Positions 37,309 to 46,720 are shown, counted from the first letter of the stretch. The stretch is 64,000 nucleotides of DNA from Streptomyces sp. NBC_00490 (GCF_036013645.1 NZ_CP107869.1:1736001-1800000); one strand, 5' to 3'. Notes: a model not told the origin generated them from the sequence alone. Translations and numbers: made by a program.

Positions 37309-38233
37309 AGATAGGGAATCCAATCACCACTCGGTCGCGGCACCGCTGGACCTGAATCTGCTCCGCACGTTCCTGACCGTGTACCGCACCGGTTCCTTCA
37401 CCGCCGCCGCCCGGCTCCTCGGCCTGTCCCAGCCCACGGTCACCACCCAGATCCGCGCCCTGGAGCGGCAACTGGGCCGCGAGCTGTTCGAGCGGATGGC
37501 CCGCGGTGTCGCGCCCAGGCCGTACGCGGACGAGCTCGCCGCCCGGATCACCGAGCCCCTGGACTCGCTCGCCACGGCCACGGGAGCGGACGACGCCCCG
37601 GCCGAGCCCGTGCACCTCGCCGGTCCGGCCGAGTTCCTCACCGTCTCCGTCCTGCCCGGTATCGCGCCGCTGGTGGAGGCGGGCGTACGGCTGCGCGTGA
37701 CCCCGGGGCTGACCGAGCCGCTCCTGGAGGATCTGCGCGCGGGCCGCCACGACCTGGTGATCGCCACGTTCCGGCCGCGCGGGCGCACCCTGACCTCGGT
37801 GGCCCTCAACGACGAGGAGTTCGTGCTGGTCGCCGCCCCCGGGCGGGCGGAGCGGATCGGCTCCGCGGCCCGGATCGCGGCGGAGGGGGCGGCCGCGCTG
37901 CACGGCGTCCCCCTGGTCGCGTACGCCGAGGACCTGCCCATCGTGCGCCGCTACTGGCGGCATGTCTTCGGCAAGCGGCTGGCGCGTGACCCCGCGGTCA
38001 CGATGCCCGACCTGAACGCGGTGAAGGCGGCAGTCGTGGGCGGGGCGGGGTTCTCGGTGCTCCCCCGCTATCTGTGCGCGGCCGAGCTGGCCTCGGGCGC
38101 GCTCGTCCTGCTCCACGATCCGGACGACCCGCCCATCAACACCGGCTTCCTCGTGCAGCGCCCGGGCGCCTCGGGCAATCCTCATGTGGCCCTGGTCCGC
38201 GATCATCTGCTGCGGGCCACCCGGGACCGGTGA
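37304..38233 (+). CDS. LysR-family transcriptional regulator
   Basis: A 309-residue LysR-type regulator. The N-terminal helix-turn-helix (about 17-75) reads LRTFLTVYRTGSFTAAARLL followed by SQPTVTTQIRALERQLGREL. The effector-binding domain (about 100-300) is a periplasmic-binding-protein-like fold. The GTG start directly follows a palindrome and lacks a clear ribosome site, so the mRNA may be leaderless. It probably controls the divergent DJ-1/PfpI gene. The ligand is unknown. Confidence 0.88.
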   Translation: MRDRESNHHSVAAPLDLNLLRTFLTVYRTGSFTAAARLLGLSQPTVTTQIRALERQLGRELFERMARGVAPRPYADELAARITEPLDSLATATGADDAPAEPVHLAGPAEFLTVSVLPGIAPLVEAGVRLRVTPGLTEPLLEDLRAGRHDLVIATFRPRGRTLTSVALNDEEFVLVAAPGRAERIGSAARIAAEGAAALHGVPLVAYAEDLPIVRRYWRHVFGKRLARDPAVTMPDLNAVKAAVVGGAGFSVLPRYLCAAELASGALVLLHDPDDPPINTGFLVQRPGASGNPHVALVRDHLLRATRDR

Positions 38234-39196
38234 CTACGCGTCCTCCTGAAGGAACGACGAGCGCGGGCCCTCCAGGGTGGCGTCCATGCGGGCCGCCTGC
38301 CCCTGGGTGAACATGAACATGGCCACGTCGTCGGTGTAGTCCATGTAGTTCACGAACATGTCGCCGTCGGGGGCGTTGTTGCACGTCACATGGGGGAACG
38401 TGGGCCTGCCGAAATTGGGGCCGCCCGCGTTGGGGGTGTCCGCGACGAAGTCGCTGCCGCTGCAGCCCTGACCGTCGTCGCCCCAGATGTGGAAGAGGTT
38501 GAGCCAGTGACCCACCTCGTGGGTGGCGGTGCGGCCGAGGTCGAACGGGGGCGACGCGGTGCCCGTCGTACCGACGAAGCTGTGGGCGATGACAACTCCG
38601 TCGGTGGCGGCGGCGCCACCCGGGAACTGGGCGTAGCCGAGGATCTCCCCGACCTGGGGGTCGAAGAGGCGCGGCGCCACCCAGAAGTTGAGGTACCGGT
38701 CGGCGGGCCAGGCGTCCTGTCCACCGCCCGCCGTGAACTTGATCGCGTCGTCCATCCCGAACGTGTCCGTCGCGGTCTGCGTGCGGGTGATACCGGTGGT
38801 GGGCGCCCCCTCGGGATCCTGGTCCGCGAGCCGGAACTCGATGCGACAGTCGGCGACGAGGTCCTTCCACACGATGGGCACCTGCCCGGCGTCCGGATTG
38901 CGCATCCGGTAGTCCTGGTTGAGGACGTCGATCTGGCTGGTGATCTGGTCGTCGCCGATGTTCTGCTCGGGGCTGTGGTGGATGACATGCACCACGACGG
39001 GGATCACCGTCACCCCGGTGCGGGCCGGGGTCCGCAGGCCCCGTTCGAAGGCGAAGGCCCGGTTCTCCACCGCGTCCCGCGCGACGGCGTACGAGGGGTC
39101 CTCGGTCAGCAGCCGCCGGTGCACCGGCATGGTGCCGCAGACACGGTGTGCGGGGGTGGGGGTGGGGGTGGTCTCGTCGGTCTCGTTCTCGGGCAC
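38234..39196 (-). CDS. M43-family zinc metalloprotease (pappalysin-like)
   Basis: A 320-residue metallopeptidase. The zinc motif is [11 protein letters not shown] (HExxHxxxxxH) with the Met-turn NYMDY downstream, the pattern of M43 cytophagalysin/pappalysin peptidases. The N-terminal 50 residues are polar with a TPTPTP stretch; no signal peptide or membrane segment is visible from the GTG start. That is odd for an enzyme usually secreted, so either a further-upstream start, another export route or intracellular action must apply. It is divergent from a small hypothetical gene. Confidence 0.85.
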   Translation of the reverse strand: MPENETDETTPTPTPAHRVCGTMPVHRRLLTEDPSYAVARDAVENRAFAFERGLRTPARTGVTVIPVVVHVIHHSPEQNIGDDQITSQIDVLNQDYRMRNPDAGQVPIVWKDLVADCRIEFRLADQDPEGAPTTGITRTQTATDTFGMDDAIKFTAGGGQDAWPADRYLNFWVAPRLFDPQVGEILGYAQFPGGAAATDGVVIAHSFVGTTGTASPPFDLGRTATHEVGHWLNLFHIWGDDGQGCSGSDFVADTPNAGGPNFGRPTFPHVTCNNAPDGDMFVNYMDYTDDVAMFMFTQGQAARMDATLEGPRSSFLQEDA

Positions 39197-39312
39197 GCTG
39201 CACCGCCTGGAGATGGCCGCACCGGGATCGGCGCGGAGGTGAGGGTGGAGCGGGCCCGTTGAGGTTTACCGTAGGGCGACGGAACGGACACGGTAAGCAG
39301 AATCGCAAATTC

Positions 39313-39328
39313 CGCCGTAAGTACGGCG
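39313..39328. promoter_or_regulatory. Palindrome in divergent promoter region
   Basis: CGCCGTAAGTACGGCG has perfect 7-bp arms around AG, in the 181-base region between the divergent metalloprotease and small-protein genes. It is a candidate operator with no known regulator. Confidence 0.35.
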
Positions 39329-39377
39329 TTGCCTTCCGTATCGGTTCAACCTGCCACAGATCAGGAGGTGCCCGGCC

Positions 39378-39695
39378 ATGAGCAGTCCGCCGCCGGAACT
39401 GATCGGAACATGGGTGCACGCGTACGAGGAGGACTCCCCCGGCGTCACGGTGTACCGCCCGGCGGGCTATCCGCTGCCACCCGCACGCGGCCGCCGGGGA
39501 CTGGAGTTCGCCGCGGACGGCACCTTCACCGACCGCCCCCTCGGCCGCGCCGACGCACCCGGGCGACGCACCGGCCGCTGGGCGACGGCGGACGCACAGG
39601 GGCATCGACTCGCGCTCAGCGTCCCCGGCGCGGACCGCCAGTTGGAGGTCCTGTACGTCGACGATCAGGTGCTGAAGGTGCGGGCCCCCGACTGA
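39378..39695 (+). CDS. Small conserved hypothetical protein
   Basis: A 105-residue cytoplasmic protein that I do not recognise as a characterised family. It opens with ELIGTWVHAYEEDSPG and contains GLEFAADGTFTD and RRTGRW, a layout reminiscent of small lipocalin-like beta-barrel proteins (turns after W and G). CAGGAGG upstream of the ATG supports the start. It is convergent with the SpoIIE phosphatase gene. Confidence 0.65.
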   Translation: MSSPPPELIGTWVHAYEEDSPGVTVYRPAGYPLPPARGRRGLEFAADGTFTDRPLGRADAPGRRTGRWATADAQGHRLALSVPGADRQLEVLYVDDQVLKVRAPD

Positions 39696-39720
39696 TCATG
39701 GCCGCGGGGCGAGCGGGCGT

Positions 39721-41802
39721 TCACTCCGGCGCGGTGACCGTCAGCAACGTCTGGAGCGCCTCGTCGGACTCGTTGAGCTCGGCCCAGACCGTCTTGCCGT
39801 GGGAGGCGTGGCGGGTGCCCCAGTGCTCGGCGAGCTGGGCGACCAGGAACAGTCCGCGGCCGCCCTCGTCGAAGGTACGGGCCCGGCGCAGGTGCGGGGT
39901 GGTGCCCCCGGCGTCGGAGACCTCGCACAGCAGGCCCCGGTCGTGGATGAGGCGCAGCTGGATGGGGGGCCGGCCGTGGCGGATGGCGTTGGTGACCAGT
40001 TCGCTGACGACCAGTTCGGTGCTGAAGTCGAGTTCCTCCAGGCCCCAGATCCGCAACTGCCGGGCGACGTTCGCGCGGGCCCGGCCGACGGCGGCGGGGT
40101 CGGCCTCCAGATCCCAGGTGGCGACCTGACGGACGCCCAGGGCGTGGGTGCGGGCGAGGAGCAGGGCGACGTCGTCGTCCGGGCGGTTCGGCAGCAGGGC
40201 CTCCAGGACGGAGTCGCAGGCGGCTTCCAGGGAGGGGCCGGCCCCGGCGAGGGCGCCGCGCAGCAGGGCGAGGCCCGCCTCGACGTCGTGGTCGCGGGCC
40301 TCGATCAGTCCGTCGGTGTAGAGGGCCAGGAGGCTGCCCTCGGCCAGGTCGACCTCCGCCACCTCGAAGGGCAGGCCGCCCAGTCCCAGCGGCGGGCCCG
40401 GCGGCAGGTCGAGGAGGTCGACGGTGCCGTCGCGGGTCACCAGGATCGGCAGCACATGGCCCGCGCGGGCCAGGGTGCAGCGGCGGGAGACGGGGTCGTA
40501 GACGGCGTAGAGGCAGGTCGCGCCGATGTCGCCGGCGGGCTCGCCGTCCGAGTCTTCGGCGGCCTCGGCGGACAGGCGCAGGACGATGTCGTCGAGGTGG
40601 GTGAGGAGTTCGTCGGGTGGCAGGTCGAAGTCGGCGAGGGTGCGTACGGCGGTGCGCAGCCGGCCCATGGTGGCGGCGGCGTGGATGCCGTGGCCGACGA
40701 CGTCGCCCACCACCAGCGCGACCCGGGCGCCGGAGAGCGGGATGACGTCGTACCAGTCGCCGCCCACGCCGACCCGGTCACCGGCGGGCAGATAGCGGCA
40801 GGCGACCTCGACGGCGGACTGCTGCGGCATGTGCTGCTGGAGCAGGCTGCGCTGGAGGGTGAGGGCGGTGGCGCGGGCGTGGGTGTAGCGGCGGGCGTTG
40901 TCGACGGCGACCGCGGCCCGCGCGGCGATCTCCTGGGCGAGCAGCAGGTCCTCGTCGTCGTAGGGGTCGGCGGTGTCGTGACGGACGAACTGGGCGACGC
41001 CGAGGGTCGTGCCGCGGGCGCGCAGCGGCACGACCAGGGTCGAACGGTCCCCGGAGGGCTCTCCGGTGGCCAGGGCCCGGGCCGGTGGCGATCCGTCCGG
41101 GTAGGTGTGGAGCCGCGGTTCCCGCGCGGGCGGTCGCTGGGCGATCCGGCGCAGGACGGGCGGGTCCGCCGTCGGCATGTCGTGTCCGTACAGGACGGAG
41201 TCGAGCAGGTCCACGGTCACGCGGTCGGCGAAGTGCTCGACGGCGAGGTCGGCCAGTTCCTGGGTGGTGCGGGTGATGTCCAGCGTGGTCCCGATGCGCA
41301 GGCCCGCCTCGTTGACCAGGCAGAGCCGTGCCCGCAGCCGGTGTTCCCGCTCCTCCTGGTAGGCCAGGACGCCGTACTCGGACGTGCGGTCCACATAGCC
41401 GGTCGCCGTCGCCAGCAGCCCACGGGTCGCGGCGCTGAGCAGTTCGGTGTCGTCGGTGAGCCGCGGCAGCTCCCGGAGCAGCCGGTCCAGGACGACGCCC
41501 TGTCCGAGGCGGAAGGCCCGCAGCAGTGCGCTGACGGGGATGCCGTGCCGGGCGAGCCGGCGGGCCCGCTCGATCTCCGCGGCCGGCGGTTCGACGCGGC
41601 TCGGCCCGACTCCGTGCTGGAGAACGTCCAGTACGGCGACGACGTGGCGGGCGATGTTCGCCGAGGCCATGGCCTCGGGGTCGTCCCACAGCTCGGGGAC
41701 CTCGTCGCGCAGACACTCCTCGACATCGCGGATCAGCCCGTCCGCCGCCCGGCTCAGTGCGTGCGCGGCCCGGGACACCAGACGGTCCGCGGTGGCGTCC
41801 AC
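39721..41802 (-). CDS. SpoIIE-type PP2C phosphatase with GAF and HATPase domains
   Basis: A multi-domain sigma-factor-control protein of about 693 residues. The N-terminal helical region (about 1-140) is followed by a GAF-like sensor (about 145-320). Next is a PP2C/SpoIIE phosphatase (about 335-550) with VGGDWYDVIPL and VVGDVVGHGIHAA carrying the metal-binding aspartates. A C-terminal HATPase_c anti-sigma-like kinase domain (about 570-690) has the N-box ELVTNAIRHG. Such Streptomyces proteins act on anti-sigma-factor antagonists. The GTG start was picked as the first in-frame start not running into the next gene; no good ribosome site is visible, so the N-terminus is uncertain. Confidence 0.88.
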   Translation of the reverse strand: MDATADRLVSRAAHALSRAADGLIRDVEECLRDEVPELWDDPEAMASANIARHVVAVLDVLQHGVGPSRVEPPAAEIERARRLARHGIPVSALLRAFRLGQGVVLDRLLRELPRLTDDTELLSAATRGLLATATGYVDRTSEYGVLAYQEEREHRLRARLCLVNEAGLRIGTTLDITRTTQELADLAVEHFADRVTVDLLDSVLYGHDMPTADPPVLRRIAQRPPAREPRLHTYPDGSPPARALATGEPSGDRSTLVVPLRARGTTLGVAQFVRHDTADPYDDEDLLLAQEIAARAAVAVDNARRYTHARATALTLQRSLLQQHMPQQSAVEVACRYLPAGDRVGVGGDWYDVIPLSGARVALVVGDVVGHGIHAAATMGRLRTAVRTLADFDLPPDELLTHLDDIVLRLSAEAAEDSDGEPAGDIGATCLYAVYDPVSRRCTLARAGHVLPILVTRDGTVDLLDLPPGPPLGLGGLPFEVAEVDLAEGSLLALYTDGLIEARDHDVEAGLALLRGALAGAGPSLEAACDSVLEALLPNRPDDDVALLLARTHALGVRQVATWDLEADPAAVGRARANVARQLRIWGLEELDFSTELVVSELVTNAIRHGRPPIQLRLIHDRGLLCEVSDAGGTTPHLRRARTFDEGGRGLFLVAQLAEHWGTRHASHGKTVWAELNESDEALQTLLTVTAPE

Positions 41803-41909
41803 TCTTACGACGGTACGCCGCTCGTCGTCGTGTGGGGCCGCTTCCGGGCCGGAGTGCGGGATTCCGTGATAGGGACTCTGCAGCTGGGGTGATCGACAGT
41901 GGGGGGACC

Positions 41910-42467
41910 GTGTTGGGCAGGGTTTCGGCGGCTGTGGTGGTCGTCTGCGTGCTGACGCTGGCGGGCTGCACTTTCGAGGGCGGCGGGAGTACGGCTGCCG
42001 AGGCGACGGGGGCCGAGGCGAGCGCCGCGTCCACGCCCCCTTCGTCGTCCGCGCCGGCGAGCACGACTCCGAGTGCAAGCGCGGGGTCGAGTGCACGCCC
42101 GTCCCCGACGCCGGTGCCCGTCAGGAGCCCGGGGCAGACGCTGGTGTCCCTGAAGATCAGCGGCGGTTTCGCCGGGGTCGGCCAGTCGGTGGTCCTGCGC
42201 GGCGACGGCACCGTGCACGCCCGGGACGACCGCAAGGGCTCGGTGGTGCACCGGACGACCGCGGCCGAGTTCGGGAAGCTGCGCCTGCTCCTCGGCGATC
42301 CGGCGCTGGACGACGTTTCGGACGTCACGATGAACATGAGCGCCGCGGACCTCTTCCAGTACGAGGTCCGCTTCGAGGGCCGCACCGTCCGCACGGACCG
42401 CTCCGCCGAGCAGCCGCCCCTCGACGCGCTCATCAGCGCCCTGCGCGCGTATCTGCCGAAGGGCTGA
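41910..42467 (+). CDS. Putative lipoprotein
   Basis: An exported, probably lipid-anchored protein of about 185 residues. The signal peptide VSAAVVVVCVLTLAGC ends in a lipobox with the cysteine near residue 20. A Ser/Thr/Ala/Pro-rich linker (about 25-70) leads to a small folded domain (about 75-185) of unknown function, with LVSLKISGGFAGVGQSVVLR and an RFEGRTVRTDR strand. GTG at 41910 has GGGGGG three bases before it; GTG at 41889 and TTG at 41913 are alternatives in the same frame. Confidence 0.7.
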   Translation: MLGRVSAAVVVVCVLTLAGCTFEGGGSTAAEATGAEASAASTPPSSSAPASTTPSASAGSSARPSPTPVPVRSPGQTLVSLKISGGFAGVGQSVVLRGDGTVHARDDRKGSVVHRTTAAEFGKLRLLLGDPALDDVSDVTMNMSAADLFQYEVRFEGRTVRTDRSAEQPPLDALISALRAYLPKG

Positions 42468-42539
42468 GCACCGTACTCCGAGGCAAGTACGCGCGGTTAC
42501 TCCCGCCGTCAGACGCCCCGGGAGCCCCGGCCCGGCACC

Positions 42540-43079
42540 GTGGGCCGGGTGAAACTGACACGTCCCGCCCGCCGGGCCTCCCTCGTCGTCCATGTCACCG
42601 CCTCCGCCGGCTGGCTCGGGCTCACACTCGGGCTGCTGGCGCTGGGGATCACCGCGGCCACCACCGGGTCGGCGGTGACCGTCGAAGCATCCGTCCGGAC
42701 CATGAAGCTGTTCGCGGACTGGCTGCTCCTCCCACTCGCGTTCCTCACGCTCCTGAGCGGCCTGTTGCTCTCGCTGGGCACCCCGTGGGGTCTGGCGCGG
42801 CATCGCTGGGTCTGGACGAAGTTCTGGCTGACCCTCGCCACGACCACCGCGACGGTCTTCGCGCTGCGCCCCGCGGTGAACTCCGCGGTCGCGGCCGTCG
42901 CCGCGGGCGGCCCGCTGCCCGACGCCGGCGACGTGCTGTTCGGGCCGATCGTGTCCCTGTCCGCCTACGTCTTCATGACGGTGATCTCGGTCCTCAAGCC
43001 CTGGGGCCCCACCCGACGCGGCCGCAGGTTCCGGGCGGCCTCCTCCGGCCGCGCGAAGATCCCAACTCCCGTTGCCTGA
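42540..43079 (+). CDS. Four-helix integral membrane protein
   Basis: A 179-residue membrane protein with about four hydrophobic segments (around 15-40, 55-80, 90-110 and 130-150) and a basic C-terminus. It resembles the DUF2269/YndJ-like predicted membrane proteins of Streptomyces. No catalytic motif is seen. A second in-frame GTG nine bases downstream is an equally possible start. Confidence 0.7.
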   Translation: MGRVKLTRPARRASLVVHVTASAGWLGLTLGLLALGITAATTGSAVTVEASVRTMKLFADWLLLPLAFLTLLSGLLLSLGTPWGLARHRWVWTKFWLTLATTTATVFALRPAVNSAVAAVAAGGPLPDAGDVLFGPIVSLSAYVFMTVISVLKPWGPTRRGRRFRAASSGRAKIPTPVA

Positions 43080-43133
43080 CGCGGCATTGACGATGCGGCC
43101 GCTTCGCGTCACGGTGGGCACCGGAGGTCGCCC

Positions 43134-44297
43134 ATGCCAGCACCCCGTTCCGACGCGGACCTCGTCGCGCGTGTCCACGCGCTCCGGCCGTTGATCAGCG
43201 AGCACGCGCTGCGCACCGAGGAGCAGAGGAGGGTGACCGCCGAGGTCGTCGCGGCGTTGACGGACGCCGGGGTGTACCGAATGAACGTGCCCCGAAGGTA
43301 CGGCGGTTATCAGACGCGGCCGCGTACCCAGGTGGACGCGCTGGCGGAGGTCGCCGCCGCGTGCGGTTCGGCCGGGTTCACGGCACTGATCCAGGCCGGC
43401 TGCGCCTTCATCGCCGCGCTCTTTCCCGACGAGGCGCAGGACGAGATCTTCACCAGCCCCGACGTGAAAGTCGGCGGGACCCTCGTCCCGGACGCCACGG
43501 CGGTCGCGACGGACGAGGGTTATGTCGTCAACGGCACCTCGGGCTTCGCCACCGGCTGCCAGGACGCCGACTGGCATCTGCTGACGGCGCGGGTCGAGTC
43601 CGGTGAGGGGCCGCCCGAGGTGCTGTGGACCGCCGTACCCATGGCGGAGCTGGAGGTTCTCGACGACTGGTACGTCTCCGGGCTCGCCGGGAGCGGCAGC
43701 AACAGTGTCGTGGCGCGGGACGTCGTCGTGCCCGCGCACCGGGTCCTGCCCGTCGGGCCGCTGCTGGCGGGCGAGTTCCCCTCGAAGGCCAACGCCGACG
43801 ACCCCTTCTACCGCATGCCCGTACTGCTGATGTTCTGCGTCTGGACCGCGTCCCACGCGCTCGGGGTGGCCCGGGGCGCCCTGGCGGAGTTCACCGAGCG
43901 CATCCATCGGCGGGGCATCACGTACACGTTCCACCGGCGGCAGTACGAGGCCGCCGTCACCCATCTTCAGTCGGCCGAGGCGGCGATGAAGGTCTCCTGC
44001 GCCGAGCTACTGACGGGCGACCTCGTGGCCCGGATCGAGGCCGGTGAGCCGTACACGACCGAGGAGCGGGCGAAGATCCGCGCGCAGACGGGCTATGCGG
44101 CGCGGCTGGCCAAGGAGGCCGTGGATCTCGTCGCCTCCGCCTCCGGGGCCTCGTCCCTGGATCGGAAGATGCCGATCCAGCGGGCCGTACGGGATGTGCA
44201 GGCGCTGAATCTGCATTCCTTCGTCAATCCGGCGACCAACCTGGAGCTGTACGGCCGGGTCCTGGCCGGGCTGGACCCGGGCACGCCGTTCCTCTGA
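43134..44297 (+). CDS. Acyl-CoA-dehydrogenase-fold flavin monooxygenase
   Basis: A 387-residue protein of the group D flavin monooxygenase / acyl-CoA dehydrogenase superfamily (HpaB/HsaA/DszC-like). Members use reduced flavin from a partner reductase to hydroxylate aromatic or amine substrates. The N-terminal helical domain has YRMNVPRRYGGYQ; the central beta-domain has GGTLVPDATAV and VNGTSGFATGCQ; the C-terminal helical bundle ends with the HSFVNPATNLELYGR segment typical of this group. A flavin reductase gene is not adjacent. Substrate unknown. ATG start with GGAGGT upstream. Confidence 0.82.
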   Translation: MPAPRSDADLVARVHALRPLISEHALRTEEQRRVTAEVVAALTDAGVYRMNVPRRYGGYQTRPRTQVDALAEVAAACGSAGFTALIQAGCAFIAALFPDEAQDEIFTSPDVKVGGTLVPDATAVATDEGYVVNGTSGFATGCQDADWHLLTARVESGEGPPEVLWTAVPMAELEVLDDWYVSGLAGSGSNSVVARDVVVPAHRVLPVGPLLAGEFPSKANADDPFYRMPVLLMFCVWTASHALGVARGALAEFTERIHRRGITYTFHRRQYEAAVTHLQSAEAAMKVSCAELLTGDLVARIEAGEPYTTEERAKIRAQTGYAARLAKEAVDLVASASGASSLDRKMPIQRAVRDVQALNLHSFVNPATNLELYGRVLAGLDPGTPFL

Positions 44298-44371
44298 GCC
44301 AAGGGGGTGATCGAGACCACAAAAGGAACGGCGCCGTTTCGATGCCGGCGGGGTATTCTGAGGCCCAGGTG

Positions 44372-44388
44372 AACGAAACGGTTTCGTT
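44372..44388. promoter_or_regulatory. Perfect palindrome, TetR-like operator
   Basis: The arms AACGAAAC and GTTTCGTT flank a single G. The site lies 14 bases before the response-regulator ATG, downstream of a TATTCT hexamer at 44354-44359 that could be a -10 element. A repressor bound here would block transcription. The arm sequence is typical of TetR-family operators; no tetR gene is adjacent. Confidence 0.6.
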
Positions 44389-44402
44389 TAGAAGGAGCCG
44401 GC

Positions 44403-45089
44403 ATGACCTCCGTACTCATCGCCAGCGATCAATCCCTCCAACGGCACGGCCTGCGCATCCTGCTGGCCGCCGTGCCCGATCTGACCGTTGCCGGTGAAGC
44501 CCGCAACGGAACCGAGGCGGTCCGGCTGGCCGCCGTGCTCCGCCCCGACGTCGTCCTGCTGGACGGCCGTATCCATGAGACGGAAGGCACCGAGGTCATC
44601 CGCCGGATCACCCGGCCCCCGGCCCTCGCCGTGACGACCCAGCCCGCCGACCCGGCACGCGTCCTGGTCCTGACTCCCACCGGCGACGAGGGCCACGCCT
44701 ACGCCGCCCTGCGCGCCGGAGCCGGCGGCTTCCTCCCCCAGGACGCCACCCCCGACGAGCTGATCGCCGCCATCCGCGTCGTGGCCACCGGCGACTCGGT
44801 CATCACCCCCCATCTGACCCGCGCCCTCATCGACACGGTCCGCCAGTTGCAGCCCCTCGGCCCCACCGCGTCGGGCGTGGGGCTCGACACCTTCACCCAG
44901 CGGGAGCGCGACGTCCTGACCGCCGTCGCCTCCGGCTGGTCGAACGCCGAGATCGCCGCGCGGCTGTCCATCGCGCCGACCACCGTCAAATCGCATGTCA
45001 GCCACATCCTCGCCAAGATCGGCGGACGCGCCCGCGTCCAGGCGGTGGCCTTCGCCTACGAGTCCGGGCTGGTGCGTCCGGCGGCCTGA
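44403..45089 (+). CDS. NarL/LuxR-family response regulator
   Basis: A 228-residue two-component regulator. The receiver domain (about 1-130) has the phospho-acceptor aspartate in VVLLDGRIHETEG and the conserved lysine region replaced by LTPTGDEGHAYAALRAGA. The LuxR-type helix-turn-helix (about 160-222) has TQRERDVLTAVASGWSN and IAARLSIAPTTVKSHVSHIL. There is no histidine kinase next to it, so it is an orphan here. GAAGGAG precedes the ATG. It is probably regulated through the perfect palindrome at 44372. Confidence 0.9.
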   Translation: MTSVLIASDQSLQRHGLRILLAAVPDLTVAGEARNGTEAVRLAAVLRPDVVLLDGRIHETEGTEVIRRITRPPALAVTTQPADPARVLVLTPTGDEGHAYAALRAGAGGFLPQDATPDELIAAIRVVATGDSVITPHLTRALIDTVRQLQPLGPTASGVGLDTFTQRERDVLTAVASGWSNAEIAARLSIAPTTVKSHVSHILAKIGGRARVQAVAFAYESGLVRPAA

Positions 45090-45209
45090 GAGGTTTGCCG
45101 CGCCGAGAAGTGGTCAGGCGCGTGGGATGTCCCAGGTACTCATCCCAGCAGCCCCTTCCGTCAGACACGTATCGGCCGGCTTCCTGCGCGGTGCGCAGGG
45201 GGCGGTGTG

Positions 45210-46304
45210 GTGAGCGCGCCCACGGACGTTCCACCCAGGACACCCCGGCAGGACCCGGCGCCGCGGACCGAGCCGGTGAAGCAGCGGGACGCGTTCTTCG
45301 ACAACGCCAAGTACCTGGCGATCGTGCTGGTGGCGACGGGACACGCCTGGGAGCCGCTGCGCGACGGCAGCAGGGCCGTCTCCGCGCTCTACATGCTCGT
45401 CTACGCCTTCCACATGCCCGCGTTCATCGTGATCGCCGGCTACTTCTCCCGGAGTTTCGACGCGAGCCCGCAGCGGCTCAGGCGGCTGGTGACCGGGGTC
45501 GCCGTCCCCTACGTCGTCTTCGAGACGGCGTACACCTTCTACACCCGGTGGACCGACGGGGTCCCGGACCGCCCGGTCAGCCTCCAGGAGCCGCTGTATC
45601 TGACGTGGTTCCTGGCCGCCCTGTTCATCTGGCGGCTGACGACCCCGGTGTGGCGTTCCGTACGGTGGCCGCTGCCGCTCGCCCTCGCCTTGGCCATGCT
45701 GGCGACCACGGCCCCGTCCATCGGCGAGGACTTCGATCTCCAGCGCACCCTTCAGTTCCTGCCGTACTTCGTGCTCGGCCTGTGTCTGAAGCCGGAACAC
45801 TTCCGGCTGGTCCGGCGCTGGAAGGTGCGGATCGCGGCGGTGCCGGTGTTCGCCGGCGCGCTCGCGGCGGCGTACTGGGCGGTGCCGCGGATGAGCGACG
45901 CCTGGTTCTACCACCGCGACAGCGCCCAGGAACTCGGTGCGCCCGCCTGGTACGGCCCGTTCATGACCCTGGTCGTGTTCGCCTGCTCGACGCTGCTGGT
46001 GGCCTGCTTCCTCTCCTGGGTGCCCGGGCGGCGGATGTGGTTCACGGCGCTGGGCGCGGGCACGCTGTACGGCTATCTGCTGCACGGCTTCGTCGCCCAG
46101 GGCTCCAAGCCCTGGGGCTGGTACGACCCCGCCTGGGTGTACGAGCCGCTCGGCGAGATCGTCGTCACCGTCGTCGCGGCCGCGATCGTGACCGTGCTGT
46201 GCACACCGCCCGTGCGCAGGGTGTTCCGGTTCGTCATGGAGCCGGAGCTGAAGTGGGCCTTCCGCGGCGAACGGAACCGGGAGCGTGTCGTCCTGCGCGC
46301 CTGA
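45210..46304 (+). CDS. Membrane acyltransferase-3 family protein
   Basis: A multi-pass membrane protein of 364 residues of the acyltransferase 3 / NolL-OafA type, with about ten membrane segments. The N-terminal signature [20 protein letters not shown] carries the catalytic-type histidine in the first membrane segment, and [14 protein letters not shown] follows. Members transfer acyl groups from cytoplasmic acyl-CoA to sugars or other extracellular targets; this subgroup is near the fucose-4-O-acetylase-like proteins. The GTG start at 45210 has AGGGGGC upstream; GTG at 45207 is equally in frame. Confidence 0.82.
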   Translation: MSAPTDVPPRTPRQDPAPRTEPVKQRDAFFDNAKYLAIVLVATGHAWEPLRDGSRAVSALYMLVYAFHMPAFIVIAGYFSRSFDASPQRLRRLVTGVAVPYVVFETAYTFYTRWTDGVPDRPVSLQEPLYLTWFLAALFIWRLTTPVWRSVRWPLPLALALAMLATTAPSIGEDFDLQRTLQFLPYFVLGLCLKPEHFRLVRRWKVRIAAVPVFAGALAAAYWAVPRMSDAWFYHRDSAQELGAPAWYGPFMTLVVFACSTLLVACFLSWVPGRRMWFTALGAGTLYGYLLHGFVAQGSKPWGWYDPAWVYEPLGEIVVTVVAAAIVTVLCTPPVRRVFRFVMEPELKWAFRGERNRERVVLRA

Positions 46305-46307
46305 GGC

Positions 46308-46522
46308 TCAGCGCGGCGCCGGGGTGGTGGTCGGCGAGGACGGCGGCCGGGAGGTGCCCGCGACCGTGGGGGAGGCGGGTCCTCGCCCGCGACCGGGCCG
46401 TCGAGCCACAACTCCTTGACCGCGACCGGGCGTTCGAGCACCTTGTCCCGCGCCCGCCACACCCGTCCCATGCCGCCCTGCCCGACCCGCTCCCCCAGCC
46501 GGTACCGGCCCCCGACGCGCAT
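46308..46522 (-). pseudogene. Remnant of a Ser/Thr protein kinase (N-lobe only)
   Basis: The ATG, with a strong GGGAGGTG before it, opens a PknB-like kinase N-lobe: [20 protein letters not shown] (glycine loop) and RPVAVKEL (ATP lysine). After DGPVAGED the frame dissolves into Pro/Arg-rich sequence; no catalytic-loop HRD or DFG motif follows. A one-base shift would reach a stop at 46308. It is therefore a truncated, frameshifted kinase. Strong translation signals with a missing catalytic lobe suggest recent decay. Confidence 0.7.
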
Positions 46523-46611
46523 GGGTGTTCACCTCCCCGCCCCTCCCATGACAGCACCACCCGACACCGGACAGGCACAACCGCGCCCACCCCCACGGCC
46601 GGTCGACACCC

Positions 46612-46720
46612 CTGTTTGCTACGCTCCCCGAGCCTCCCGCGGGGGAAGTCCGGTGAGAGTCCGGCGCTGACCCGCAACGGTGTGCGCGACCGCCTGTCGC
46701 GTGAGCCCGATCGCCCGTGG
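46612..46720 (+). ncRNA. Cobalamin riboswitch
   Basis: The conserved core is clear: GGGGGAAGTCCGGTGAGAGT followed by CCGGCGCTGACCCGCAACGG, matching the GGGAA..GGTG..A.TCC..GCTG.CCCGCAAC pattern of B12 riboswitches. A degenerate B12 box (GAGCCCGATCGCCCG) lies near 46703-46717. It is 120 bases before an ABC importer of the BtuCDF type, with GC-rich sequence between that could form the expression platform. Coenzyme B12 should reduce expression of the importer. Exact ends are approximate. Confidence 0.88.

Noticed and set aside
41803..42096. N-terminal extension of the SpoIIE phosphatase
   Set aside because: It would overlap the divergent lipoprotein gene over its whole signal peptide, and the added residues have shadow-like composition.
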